A DNA stretch of 64,000 nucleotides from NCBI GenBank assembly GCA_007449985.2, contig VIIQ02000581.1, positions 434,001-498,000 on the forward strand. Reading direction: 5' to 3'. The notes beneath the pieces are model-generated. The model ran no database searches. It was given only the letters and a program-made list of their open reading frames with translations, and was not told the DNA's origin. Position numbers and translations under genes: made by a program. This document shows positions 50,085-64,000 of the stretch, one piece after another. Within the stretch, counting starts at the first letter, position 1. Each line of letters starts with the position of its first letter. The DNA is from Desmodesmus armatus. Taxonomy: Eukaryota; Chlorophyta; Chlorophyceae; Sphaeropleales; Scenedesmaceae.

Positions 50085-50851
50085 CGCTCATATGTTACAC
50101 ACTGGGGGATCCCGGAGTCTCACACCAGTTGCCCCCCCCCCCTATAGCCTTGGGGGCATCACCGATCAGTTCAACAGTGGTCTTTGGGTCTGCCAAGCAC
50201 AAGTGTGTCAGTCATGACGCCTACAGGTGATCTCAATCCATGGCACAGGCATACCAATGCTTCTGCACGGCAGTACAAGGTACATGGTTGTGATGGAAGA
50301 CGCTGCTCTGCTACAGCAACAACAGCAACCGGCCACTGCATGGCCTGCACACTGCACGAGGAGCCAATCACAGGCCGCCTGACAGTATCTCAAGAATGAA
50401 ATAGCGCCACCACTGGTGCAGGCATGACCAGGCAGCAACCACCAGCACCACCATGGCTGCTGGAGCTTCCGACGGCGATGCATGAAGGCCTGCTTCAAAG
50501 GTTGCCAGGTTGTAGCATTCCCTACCCCTGCAGCAAGGCAGCAGATAGCAGGCATGCTTACTTATCTGAAGCGGCGTCAAGCCACCTGGATAGCCATCAC
50601 AGGGAAGAGTTGTGTACAGGTGATGCTGGGATTGGATGGTTGCCAGCATATCGCACCACAAGCCATGCAAAATAACAGCCATGATGTCACTCCACCTGCT
50701 CAGTCAAACTATCCGCTGTGTACGCACCTGTCCAGAGCCTCCACAGTCTGTGGAGTACTGCATCAACCGCCCTCGCCAAGCAGGCAAGTGCACTCATTGC
50801 GCAGTGCACTGGGCAGACACCAATGAACAAGCCTTTCAGATTCAAGAGCTG
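50085..50851. other. intergenic
   Basis: A run of about ten C lies near 50131-50141. No exon is supported. The stretch should hold the DUF3223 gene's promoter and the 3' UTR of the CDKG-like gene. Confidence 0.3.
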
Positions 50852-54007
<3,156 letters not shown>

Positions 54008-54366
54008 TGAGCCTGGGGATGATCTGGGTGGCGTTTGCTGCCAGGCTGTCCAGCTGCTGAAGTGAGTGTTGGTGGCGGTGTGCACTATGTACTTCAAGGA
54101 TACATATGCAGGAAGGAGGGGGATCCGCAAGACACAAGTCAGGACTGCTGGCATTCTGACTGAACACAGACGTGACAGAGCCCTGGCCGTTGAAGTGTGT
54201 CATCAGCAGGCTTGGCTGCAGCCAAGACCAGACGGTCAGCGGAACCTTTCTCAACCCGGTTTTCCATTGAGTTTCCAAGGCACTGGCAGCAGGCAGAACA
54301 ACCATCATCCGTCGGTTTCGGAGATTTTCAAACGCTTCGTCGCTGATCACGTTTGATTAAGGCAGA
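54008..54366. promoter_or_regulatory. 360 bp bidirectional 5' region
   Basis: It separates the start codons of the head-to-head CDKG-like and choline kinase genes, so both promoters and 5' UTRs must lie here unless either gene has a non-coding first exon. No TATA-like box stands out. Confidence 0.4.
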
Positions 54367-57300
54367 ATGACAGCTTCGAGTCAATGTGGGGACACTCTTT
54401 GGGTGGACCTCAGCGTGGACGTGCCCCTGCTGATGTCACACCCCAAGACAGCACTGCTGAACCTGCTGCAGCAATTGCAGGGCTGGCAATCGGTGGGTAC
54501 AGAGCACACCCGCTGTTGATTGGCTGTAGCTTCCGTGGTATTTGACAACCTTTTACAGGCACAGGCACCAAAGCTGCAGGCAGAGCACTGCGTGCACCTG
54601 CCAGGTTCGATGTACCACTAGTACTCCAACCGCTTGCATATACTGCCGGACTCTGCCCTTCAGGCTATTGAAGATGACATCACGGTGGAGCAGTTTTCAG
54701 GCGCCATGACCAACATGGTGTATCGCTGCGGCCTACTGCAGGCAGGGAGGGAGGTGCAGGCAAGTGCACCCACCCCCGCACCCACCAGCTTGCACTTGGT
54801 GCTGTGAGCATCGCAGCGCCCAACAGACCCTGCAGCTGCTGTAACAGAGTGCAGCCCAGGGAAGGGGGACCAATGCAGCTGTGGTGTGGTCTTTGAGCAG
54901 CAATGGTGCACCTACCTGAAATGGAGTTCGTACATGCATCTGCTGGGACAATGCGCAACCCGCTTACCCTACTTTGGACTTCCTCACTGCCACCTGCAGG
55001 TTGTGTTGATGCGCGTGCATGCCAGCGCCAGTGACCTCTTTGACAGACAGACAGAGATTGACACATTCAAGGGGGTCAGCCAGGCTGGCCTGGGCCCACA
55101 GCTGCTGCTGCTCTTCAGGAATGGACGTGTGGAGGAGTTTCTGAACCAACATGTGAGCAGTACATACAGGGCGTGAGCGCATGGAGGGATTGAAGTATCT
55201 TGGGTGTTTGTGTTGTAATGCACCGTGTGCACCCTGCACCTGCATGGCTCCCGCATTTGCTATGTCATTAGGGTGTAGTGGCAAACGTGCAGGAAAAGGT
55301 ACAGCCAGGATGGGATGGTGCTGCACAGCTGACTAACAGGCGCGCCTGCTGTTGTTGTGCCCTTTGATTGAATCGTTCCTGCGCAGGTGACACTGGCTGC
55401 CTCAGACATTCACGACCCAGCAGTCAGTGCAGCAATTGCAGCCACCCTGGCAACCTTCCACACCAAGATGGTGCGTGCAGCCACACTGACGGCCGTCTTG
55501 CCAGGACCTCAGCAGCAAGCGTCCTGCGGCTGGGCTCCTGGCAGTGCTTTTTCCCACAGCACAGCACTCAATGAAATGCACGGAACAGGCTTGCTTTGCA
55601 CAGTAGTTGCACAGTAGTTGCACACTAGTTCTACAATCAACATAGTCCCTGGGACCAGCAATTGTGGTGTGCAGTCAGAAAGTGAGGCCTGACAGTTGGT
55701 GCGCTTGGCATCTGTCAACCGTCATGTTTGTTGCTGCTTACTGCACTAAAAGAAGTACCTCATGCCTGCTGTGGTGCTGCTCACAGTCCAAGGTGATGGC
55801 AGCCGACAAGCAGCAGGCTGGCAGTGTGCAGCTGTGGGAGAGGCTCAGGCTGTGGCTGGACCTGGTGCAGCAGGTGCGTAGCAGCTTGCATCTTGTTGTG
55901 CAGTGGTGGGGGCTAGCTTGTCCTTAGGCAACCTGCCGTGTATGCTCGCGCATGCTCACACAAGTGGCACGTATACGTTTGCCGATGGGAAGCGAGCTTG
56001 CACACCCAATGGCAGATATGCTTTGCAGCAGTTGTACACAGGTCCGGCGATTGGGCTGCAGTCAGTTCCTGAGCTGGCAACCAAGAAATCAAGTATCGCA
56101 CCGCCTGCATTGCATGTATCCACTACAGAGCTCTCCAACAGCTGCACAGTCGATAGACTATTCATCTAGTTGTGAACCAATCTGCCAGCATGTTCAGGTC
56201 CTGTGCTGTGCTGCGCTGTGCTGTGCTGCGTGTGCTGTGTTGCAGGTGACGACGCTGTCGGAGCTGCAGCAGCTGGGGATGGATAACCTGGATCAGGAGG
56301 TGAGCCAGGCTTCCTCGGCAGACCATAGGGGTGTCGGTTGCATCTGCACAACGCGTCAGGCCTTAACACACGCCTGCAGTGTTTCTCTGCCATGGTTTTG
56401 CAGCTAAACAAGCACTGCATTTCTGCTGCCGCTCGAGTCACCTCTCTGTGCTGCTGCTGTTTTGTGTGCTGCTGTCTTGTGTTTGTTGGTGCTGATGTTT
56501 ACAGATCCAGGCGCTGGAGCAGCAGCTGACCCAGCAGCACCCCTGCTGGGTAGCCCTCTGCCACAACGACCTGCAGTACGGGAACATCATGGCACACGTG
56601 GGCGCAGCAACAGCCAGCGTCGATGGCAGCGACACAGCAGGAGCTGCTGCCGATACCAGCAGCAGCACCCTGTCACAGCAGCTCCAAGCCATGAATCTCC
56701 AGGCAGCATCCCCAGCTGCTGCTGGTGGTGCTGCGGGTGCTCGTGCTGCTGGTAGTGCAGCCAGCACGAGCCCAACGCAGCAGCTGCTGCAGCCTGCGGC
56801 AGCAGCAAAGCTCGACAGCAACAGCCTAGCAGCAGGCTTGTCGCCCGGCAAGCAAGCTGGACCAGGGTCATGGCTCTCTGATGATGCTAGCCTGTCCAAC
56901 GTCTCTGTTGCAGGCAGCACAGCACCATCTGTCAGCGGCCTGTCTGTATTCTCTACCAGCACATCAACTGCCGGTACGGCAGTTGCAGGACCCGCAGTAC
57001 CCTCAGCAATGCCACCCCCAGCACATGCACAGTCAGCACCAGCTGCAGTGGGGTCGTCAGCAGGAGCAACAGCAGGCGGTGCTGGTGCTAGTGCTGTTTC
57101 CGTGCCCAGTAATGCACGTCTGGCCGAACTCACTGGCTCGGCTTCCACCAGCAGCTTACAGGTCCTGGGTCGCAGCCCTGCCAGAACAGTACAGCTGCCA
57201 GATGGGTCACTGGTCCTGCCCGGTATGCGAGCACGCCCACGCGGCCAGAGCCCAGAGCCAGCCCGCGGCAAGCGGCCGGACGTGAGCGCTGGCGGAAGCT

Positions 57301-59483
57301 TCACAGGAAGCCTTGGGGGAGGGAGTGTGCCGGACATGGAGGGGTGGGTCCGAGGACGGTCCGCCCCTCCTGCAGCTGGTGCTGGGGTGCGGCAGGGTAC
57401 AGCAGCAGGTACCGCCCCCGCGGGAGCAGCAGCGGCAGGCGGCAGCCACAGCAGCAGCAGGCTTGGTGTGCCAGGCGATCTACAACCACCGTCAGCAGCT
57501 GCTGTGCTGCGGCATGCTGGGTCTGACGAGGGAGGGGAGCTGCTGCTACAGCTGATGCCTGAGGATCCAGAGGCGGTTGGAGAAGCAGGCATGACTCGCC
57601 GCCGTCCGATTAGTTATTCCGACAATCCCTCAGCTGTGATCGCCCCCCGTGCTGCCAGCAGCAGCGGCGCAGAGTCGAGTGACACCACGTCTGCTGCTGA
57701 CTCAGCAGAGGCGGAGGATCTGCTGCTGGTGCCGCAGCACCTGCAGCCGACAAGGCAGCGGCAGCAGCAGGAGGACGGGGCCAGCGGTGCAGCAGCTGGG
57801 GGGTGGTGGCTGAGCGTGTTGCTGCTGTGAGCAGGAGTGCCAGGAGGTACAGGGAGGTCAGGAGGGCACGCCTCAGGCCTGCTGACGGTGCGTGATGGGG
57901 GTGGTGGTGGGGGGCAGGGCACACTGGAGTGTCAATGTCTGTGACCAATAGCGTAAGCTGTTATCATACCCCGCCGTATCACAGCAAGACAGCCATGCAC
58001 TCTGCTGGGGCCCCTTATTGCTTGCGATTCCTCTAATCCCTCCAACAAGTACAGGGCGTTCATCTGTTGCGTGTCGTACCATCACAGGCAGCTGAGACGT
58101 TTGTGTTTGCCTTGCTGAGATGCCTTGTGGAGTCGGCACATATATGTGCTCTGGTCTTCTGTTAGCCGCATGTAGCCATGCACCAGCAGTCACCCACCAG
58201 GCCTGTAACGTTTGCACCTTGATGCTCCCCTACTTTCTCATAGCTGCTCCATTGCTGCTTTACTGCCTTGCTGCTGTTGCTGTTGCTGCAGGCTTGGAGT
58301 TTCCCGCCCTCACCACCAGTGACCCAGAGAACTCAGCCGGCAGCTGCTCTGACTCCTCAGGCCTGTCTGATGACTCACCCACACACCACAGCAGGGGCCG
58401 CAGCCCTCCCAGCCGCTTCAGCAAGCCTGCTGCCGCCGCTGCTGCTGCCGTCCCTGAGACACACACCCCACCAACGGCCCTCAGCAGTAGCCCAGTGGCA
58501 GCAGCAGTGACAGCGGCAGCAGCAAGTGCTGATGATGCTGATGGTGGGGCGGCCTGCATCACTTTCATCGACTACGAGTACAGTGGGTTCAACCCTGTGG
58601 CCTATGACATAGCCAATCACTGGTGTGAGTGGGCTGCCGACTACCACACAGACACACCCCATGTCCTGGACTTCACTAGGCTGCCTGACAAGCAGCAGCA
58701 GCTGCTGTTTGTAGAGGCCTACCTGCACGCCCTGCTGGCCAAGCTTGGGGTTCAGGTGCCGCAAGCTTTAGGCCTGGCCAGTGCTGCTGCCGGTGACGGC
58801 AGCAGCAGCGGCAGGGGTGGTGTCACTAGTGTCACTACAGCAGCAGCGCCGTCGTCACCCGAGGGGGCGACTCTCAGCAGCTTGGCAGGGTTTGCGCTGA
58901 CCAGCAGGCAGCAAAACCCTGACAGCAGCCACAGGTCTGAGCCGGGGTGGAGCACCCTCAGCAGCAGGGGGGCAGAGTCAGTGATTTCGTTCCCTGAGAC
59001 AGACGCAGGCTGGGAGACTGCCAGCCAAAGCTCAGTGGTTACCACTAAGAGCCAAAGGGTGGAAGCAGAGGATGGGGGTACTGCAGGGGCTGGCAGCACT
59101 GGCGCTGCTGCTGCTGTGCAGGCAGGGTTGGGTGCACCCCTGCTGATGGGGTGAGGATGGCTGTGCCTAGCAGCGGGGATATGTGTGATGTCTGGTGCTG
59201 GCTGGAGCGTGCTATAGGCCTTGGAGGCTGTGGCAGCAATGGCAGCAGCAGTAGCAGCCGCCAGCTGAGTGTGTCAGCATGGCAGCAGCTGGTGCGGCAG
59301 GTGGTGGCTGCTGCTGATGCCTACATGGCGGCGTCACACTTGCTGTGGGCGCTGTGGGGTGTGATCCAGGCGAAGGTGTCTGATGTTGACTTTGACTTCA
59401 CTGGGTATGGGCAGCAGAGGTGGAGGATGTACCTGCAGACACGGCCAGCACCTGCGCCAGCAGCACAGCCGATGCAGCAGTGA
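54367..59483 (+). CDS. choline/ethanolamine kinase with large low-complexity insertion
   Basis: Phosphorylates choline or ethanolamine with ATP, the first step of the Kennedy pathway; cytosolic. Exons: 54367-54492, 54664-54753, 55000-55152, 55387-55470, 55787-55873, 56246-56299, 56505-about 57786, 58292-59150, 59234-59483. The donor after 57786 is chosen for phase and is tentative; about 994 residues result. Family motifs in order are [17 protein letters not shown] (nucleotide loop), [40 protein letters not shown], the Brenner motif [13 protein letters not shown] (His218-Asp220), the choline kinase motif [20 protein letters not shown], and the end [20 protein letters not shown]. Normal members have about 350-450 residues; here some 500 Ser/Ala/Gly-rich residues separate HND from IDYE. 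All catalytic motifs are intact. Choline versus ethanolamine preference cannot be told. Confidence 0.88.
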
Positions 59484-60440
59484 GTGGCTCACTGAGTGGG
59501 CGGCTGGGTGGATGCCACCCAGTGAGAGAAAGGGTGGCTGCGCATTGAGTGATTGGCAGGCTGGCTGGGTAGGTGGTTGTGGTGTTGCACGAACCTGGGT
59601 AGAGTCTGGTGGCATGCATGATGCGGTGGTCAGTAAGCTGGGGTGAGCCTGCGCCCTGGGGTGGTGGGATTGTGTGCAGGAATAGCTTGGAGATGTTGTG
59701 GGTTGCTGGGAAAGCAGCCAGCGGGTCCTGGGCACAGGTTTTTACGTCTGCATGCGGTGGCGGTGGTGGTGTAGCACTTGCATTGCCATGTGCTGATGGG
59801 AAGTTTGGGTGTGCCGCTGGCTTTGTGGTTGAATTTAGCTGTCATGCATTCCCCATGGAGCTGCGCTGCAGAGATTTGTACACTCTAGAGCTGGGTTCAC
59901 ATATTATGTGAATTAGTAGTTGTTGCCGGTGTGTTGTGACAACACATGTGCCAGGGGCTGGCTGCCCTTCCAGCATGGAAAGCTTTTGAGCGGTTGTCCT
60001 CTGTGTGCTGGGTAGTCCTGCGCGTCATCACAATGCCTCTTGGTGCTTGTTGGTGTATGCGCAACTGTGTGGGTTTGTGAGGGCAAGGGTGTTTGTGGCG
60101 GTGAAGAAGTGTGGTGAGGGTGACTGTATGTTGCAAACAAATGCAGTGTCTGTGGGTTCTGTCAGCAGACGCAAAACATACTGTGAGAAGGACAGCAGCA
60201 GATGTTGGGTTGCGGCAGTGGACATGCAGCGGGTTTGGAAAGGCGCATATGCCAGCGAGAGTCTGACTTGTTGTGTTGTCGGCAGCCCTTATGGCAAGTG
60301 CTAGCATGTTGATTGATTGCCTACGGGTATGTGAGGCATGCCTATATTTGTGTAGGACACATGACTTGCACTCTTTCAAGGTGTACTGTATGTGCCCTCG
60401 GGACATGATGCAAACCCTCTGTTGTCCGCCAACGGCACAT
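59484..60440. other. convergent intergenic region
   Basis: It holds the 3' UTRs of the choline kinase (+) and DUF4436 (-) genes. No further exon is seen. Confidence 0.35.
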
Positions 60441-61613
60441 TTATGTAAATGTGTAACAGCAAGCCTCCTCCCCTTCACGGGTAGCAGCAGCTGGCGCCGG
60501 CTGTTCCCGGACTGACAACACGTTCTTGATCAGCAGCAGCAAGATCCCTAAAGACACCAACAACAGCTGGGGGAAGACACACAGAGCATCAAGCTTTGTG
60601 CTGCCGGGAGGTGCTGCCGGCCACAACTGACGCATGGCCGGCAGCGCAAACAGCAGCGCACCACAAAAGCTGAGCAAGTCATCAGGGGTAGATGCCGTGG
60701 CAGGTGCCACAAACCAACGTACCGACACAGCAAGCGAACCAACTGCCAACAGCCACATGATGGCACTCAGAGCGTACAGTAACGCCGCTGACAACCTGTC
60801 AACAATGATGTACCCTTGTATGATCATTGACTGGCGCTGCGTGTTCAACAAACACTTCAGGCCGTCCACATCATACTGGGGAAGGTAGTTACCAGCTAGG
60901 CCGGCATACAAAGGCACTTGAGGGAGCGCAGGTGATTTGAGATCTGCTGAGACACTGCTGATGAGGTAAGCCGTCAGCTCCAATTGGAAAGATAGCCTCA
61001 CATCTGGATAGTTGACAGTGCTGTGACTGTACGGGTCATTCAGCTCGGCCAATGGGAGAGTAAACTGCTTGATCTCCAAGCCATCGCCATCAGACATCAC
61101 AAAGCGGTTGCTTGATGATACCTCCACTACCATCTGCAGGGTTTTGTGGCTGATGTTGCTCCAGCCACCCGGGGGTTCAGGCCCGCACTGTGGCTTCCAC
61201 CTAGACAGGTCCATGCGGCTGAAGGAGGGTGGCTTGGTCAGAAGCCCTGAGGCATTCAGCTTGCAGGTCACCTCCATAACATACATGTTGATATCCAACC
61301 TGGATATCCAACACTCCAACACCATGAAGCCAGTCGCATGGTCTGTTGGGTTTTGCTGCTTCAGGTCGGCCAGTTCATGCCATACCTGGCGAGTTGTGTC
61401 GTTGAATATGAAGGGGGTGGTGAGGTTGCCTTTCACACACTTGGGAAACACGTTGCAGTAGGCCAGCTGTGACGATTTTCTGCCAAAAGCATTGTCGGTG
61501 GTTGTCACCAGAGGTGGCAGAATGACAAGTACTGTTGCCACAACAACCGAGGCTGTGATGATCCCAGCCCAGTTTCCCCTAAAAAGTACGAAAAAACATC
61601 TTTTGTTTCTCAT
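60441..61613 (-). CDS. DUF4436-family membrane protein
   Basis: Open frame of about 390 codons from ATG at 61613 (MRNKRCFFVLFRGNWAGII) to TAA at 60441, without introns. An N-terminal membrane segment (GIITASVVVATVLVILPPLV) is followed by a long probable extracytosolic domain with NDT and NIS glycosylation-type sites. Three C-terminal membrane segments come next (LLYALSAIMWLLAVGSLAVS, LLSFCGALLFALPAMRQLWP and LLLVSLGILLLLI). The ALLFALPAMRQ..PAAPP signature is what I recall of DUF4436, a family of unknown function found in bacteria, fungi and algae. The frame stays open upstream to 61850 but lacks an early ATG; an upstream first exon is possible (a tttttag precedes GGGAAACTGG). Confidence 0.75.
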   Translation of the reverse strand: MRNKRCFFVLFRGNWAGIITASVVVATVLVILPPLVTTTDNAFGRKSSQLAYCNVFPKCVKGNLTTPFIFNDTTRQVWHELADLKQQNPTDHATGFMVLECWISRLDINMYVMEVTCKLNASGLLTKPPSFSRMDLSRWKPQCGPEPPGGWSNISHKTLQMVVEVSSSNRFVMSDGDGLEIKQFTLPLAELNDPYSHSTVNYPDVRLSFQLELTAYLISSVSADLKSPALPQVPLYAGLAGNYLPQYDVDGLKCLLNTQRQSMIIQGYIIVDRLSAALLYALSAIMWLLAVGSLAVSVRWFVAPATASTPDDLLSFCGALLFALPAMRQLWPAAPPGSTKLDALCVFPQLLLVSLGILLLLIKNVLSVREQPAPAAATREGEEACCYTFT

Positions 61614-61680
61614 TTCTACGTGTGCGTGTCGGGCAAAGCATACACTGACCCCGAAACCTCCCGAAAAGGAGTGCATAAGA

Positions 61681-62549
61681 TGAATCCCGCGTTTCGGGAC
61701 GCTGTGGACGTTTGTGGGGTTTGTAATCATATCACTGGGAGTATCACTGGTGATCAAGGTATGTTTTGTGGCCCAGCTCAACAGCGCTCGTTGAACCTCA
61801 CCCAGTCCTGAAGCTGTCCCGCTGTCCTGCAGACGCCTATCCCCCAACAACAGCGCCTAACAAATGGGTCTGAGCCACCAATATATACGTCAAGGTTGCT
61901 GGGAGAGCTCAGCCGCAGCATCAACGCCAACACACTTGCTAGAGCTACACAAACTCAATTGTCCAAGCAAGCAGGGGGCGAGGAGGGAGTCCCAGGGCCA
62001 AGCAGCTTGCTGGGCACATTGACGCACTGCATTTGGAATGATTGTTCCAGCAATGGTGGGCCAGAAACGTGTTGGGCATCAAGTACATTCCGCTTGTCCA
62101 GCATTGAAGCCCCCACCAAACGTCTGTGTGTACACACGTGTCCACAATTGGGCCCAGTGCAACACCCTGGAGGTTTGATTCTGGATTGCACAAGAGATGA
62201 GTCATGCTACCAAATCACAATGCAAAACACAGGGAAGCAGGCAGTCGATGCCGCTGTCACATTTTTTGTTCAAGGGAGCATGTGGACAGGGGGCCCATGG
62301 CGCTTGATGCCGGGGGCCGGGAGCCCAGAGCCATATGCTGTACGTGGGCGCGACATATACGTCAGCGTAGCATCAGAGGCACAAGGGCGCTGCTTGGTGA
62401 CTTGCACTTTCAATGGGCCCGGCACCACAGCTCTGGCCAAGGAGTATGTCCCCTCCGCCAAAGACTGCAAGGCCACCAAGTCAGGGTGCCTGGCATTCAG
62501 GAGCTACACAGATACAAGGTTTGCCAGTTGCACCTTGAGCTGCACCTAA
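61681..62549 (+). CDS. Cys-rich orphan protein with N-terminal hydrophobic segment
   Basis: No family recognised. The main exon is 61833-62549 (acceptor cctgcag, stop TAA), ending ASCTLSCT. It has 13 Cys, and its middle (ITMQNTGKQAVDAAVTFFVQ, then RDIYVSVASEAQGRCLVTCT) looks like a beta-rich secreted domain. An upstream segment joins in phase through a ~72 base intron (donor gtatg at 61760) and reads LWTFVGFVIISLGVSLVIK, a good signal-anchor. However, its frame has a TGA just before it, so the initiator is not found; the ATG at 61681 is in another frame. Start is therefore unsettled. The gene is divergent from the DUF4436 gene only about 70 bases away. Confidence 0.45.
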
Positions 62550-63318
62550 TGGCACATTTGTTAGCAACATTTGATAAGTGTGATGCGATTGCGTGCTTGA
62601 GTTGTGAGGGAGAGGATATGGGCAATGGCAGCATTTGGATCGGCAGTGCTTGCACTTATGCATCCCACTCAATTGGGATGTCACGGCATATCCGCGATAT
62701 CACGGAACATGCGTATGCATGTAGCTGTGCTAGGGCACTTTGCTGGTTGGGGTTGAGGGTTTGAATGGTTTTGCTGGTTGCATTGGTCTTGTCAGATGGC
62801 ATGTCGGGTGGGTGTCATGCGGCGTAGTGGCAGGCATGTGGAAGTGGGACGCATTGATTGAATTGATGTGTTGATTGGGGACGCCTGCGCATTGGGTATA
62901 TGTCGGTGAAACTGCCCCACCTGTCACCATGCAGCAGAAATCATTTCATCTTGGCATGGCTACAATGGCTGAATTTTGAATGGTGTAGCTGTGTGCTGGT
63001 GTCACCCTTGGGCCAAGTGGACAGGTTGAGGCTCAAGGCTAGTCCTAGCAAGTCCCATGGCGCCTTGCGTGGTGCTGGTGGCAGATGTGCTGGTCACAAC
63101 AAGGCAAGGAAAACCAAGGTGGTGCTGGTTTTAGCTCGAATAATCAAGGGAAAACAGCCACCAGCATTATGGCTAGACCTGATCCTTTGGCAAGGTTGTT
63201 ACACGATACTGTGAGCTTCCAGAAGCAAGGAAAACACTCAATGTATGTGCATTACGCAGCCTGGCCCAAGGTACACCACACGACCAAGTTCCTGCCACTG
63301 CTCGTCCAGCCAGCCACA
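62550..63318. other. intergenic, nothing recognised
   Basis: No exon is supported on either strand. It contains the 3' flanks of two convergent genes. Confidence 0.35.
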
Positions 63319-64000
63319 CTAGCTGATTGACAGCACAACTTTGCCGCGTGTGTGCTCCGTTTCAACCTGCTTGTGGGCAGCAGCGACCTCTGACAGCGGC
63401 AACACCTGCAGCAGTGCAGCAATGCAGCATCGACAGCAAGTCGTGAGGGCTTGCCATTGATATTGTGGTGGTTTGTCAAATCGTTGGTTAGCCTTGGCTT
63501 GCAACTCCCCTGTGTATTTCTAATCCAGCCAAGTTGCAACCAATGCAGCAGACAATTACGCAACACCATGACTGGGCACCGGTCAGCTTGTGTGGGCACA
63601 TCACAGGTTCAAACCCAAACACAGGTGCCGACCCATTCCCTGGCGTCTTAGATGCTTGTACAGCCGCTGCCAACAAAACTGATAGTACCCACAGGACAGC
63701 TCCCCACGCAAGCTACAGCACAAAAGAGGTACAAAATGCAGGCAAGGCACTGCCAATAAACTGCATAAAGTCCAAGTATCTACCTTAGCCACCTCAAGTT
63801 TGACTTTCCCAGCTGCCATGAGCTTCAGCACCTCCTCTAAATCAGGCCCATTGGGTGCCACAATCGTGTGGCTGGCATTCTGCTGTGAGCTGCCTTCAGC
63901 ATGCTTCTGGGCCATCGCCTGAATGGCATCCTTGTCGCTGCCCAGGTTTTGAATGTGACTGATGTGGCCTGTGGGCTTTAGGACTGATACACACTTGGGG
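63319..64000 (-). CDS. zinc-type alcohol dehydrogenase / quinone reductase-like protein, 3' end
   Basis: C-terminal part of a medium-chain dehydrogenase/reductase that uses NAD(P)H. Two exons are visible: one running from the window edge to 63784, and 63405-63319 ending at TAG. The upstream exon reads CVSVLKPTGHISHIQNLGS, then GPDLEEVLKLMAAGKVKLEV. The last exon reads VLPLSEVAAAHKQVETEHTR then GKVVLSIS, the standard closing motif of this superfamily (dimer strand and GK-V end). The cofactor-binding and catalytic parts lie beyond the window, so quinone reductase versus alcohol dehydrogenase cannot be decided. Confidence 0.82.

Noticed and set aside
56438..57592. Minus-strand open frame of 384 codons
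   Set aside because: It is antisense to the Ser/Ala-rich exon of the choline kinase. GC-rich triplet repeats keep several frames open, and its Pro/Ala/Ser/Cys content shows no family.
61614..61850. N-terminal extension of the DUF4436 frame
   Set aside because: The frame stays open but its first initiator is TTG and the sequence lacks a signal or membrane segment. The ATG at 61613 precedes the membrane helix directly.

Overview
The window looks like nuclear DNA of a green alga, most likely a chlorophycean (Chlamydomonas/Haematococcus-like). It is GC-rich and crowded with CAG/CTG triplets that become Gln, Ala and Ser tracts. Most genes carry many short GT-AG introns with gtgagt-type donors and ctgcag-type acceptors. 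A TGTAA polyadenylation signal follows the first complete gene. The proteins are eukaryotic and plant-like (GCN5, a p115/USO1 golgin, CDKs, a ZIP transporter, choline kinase), and one is an octatricopeptide-repeat-type organelle factor, a family expanded in green algae. I rebuilt nine genes exon by exon on phase logic; for eight of them the exon lengths sum to whole codons with every intron phase matching, and the ninth (choline kinase) has one tentative splice site.

Layout. 0.5-1.1 kb (-): exon of a FERM-domain protein. 1.8-5.8 kb (+): GCN5 histone acetyltransferase with bromodomain. 6.7-9.3 kb (+): a CDK with a PSSTLRE helix. 12.4-20.0 kb (+): p115/USO1 vesicle tether. 20.4-22.1 kb: two ~600 bp direct repeats. 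23.0-26.9 kb (-): OPR-type protein with an RGG-rich tandem repeat. 27.4-32.9 kb (-): an ADAR-like RNA adenosine deaminase with four dsRNA-binding-like units, the most striking gene here. 33.8-36.6 kb (-): secreted alpha/beta-hydrolase. 36.6-41.3 kb: gene-poor block with a higher-order satellite array and a repeat pair flanking it. 41.3-43.6 kb (+): unresolved exons. 43.9-46.9 kb (+): ZIP metal transporter carrying a hAT-type MITE in an intron. 48.8-50.1 kb (-): intronless DUF3223-type gene. 50.9-54.0 kb (-): CDKG/CDK10-11-like kinase, head to head with 54.4-59.5 kb (+): choline/ethanolamine kinase with a very large insertion. 60.4-61.6 kb (-): DUF4436 membrane protein, divergent from 61.7-62.5 kb (+): Cys-rich orphan. 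63.3-64.0 kb (-): 3' end of a zinc-type alcohol dehydrogenase/quinone reductase relative.

The genes do not form a pathway; they are an ordinary eukaryotic mix of chromatin, cell-cycle, trafficking, lipid, metal and RNA functions. The ADAR-like gene matters most because dsRNA-binding ADARs are generally regarded as animal enzymes. All coordinates and splice sites are read by eye; no search was run.
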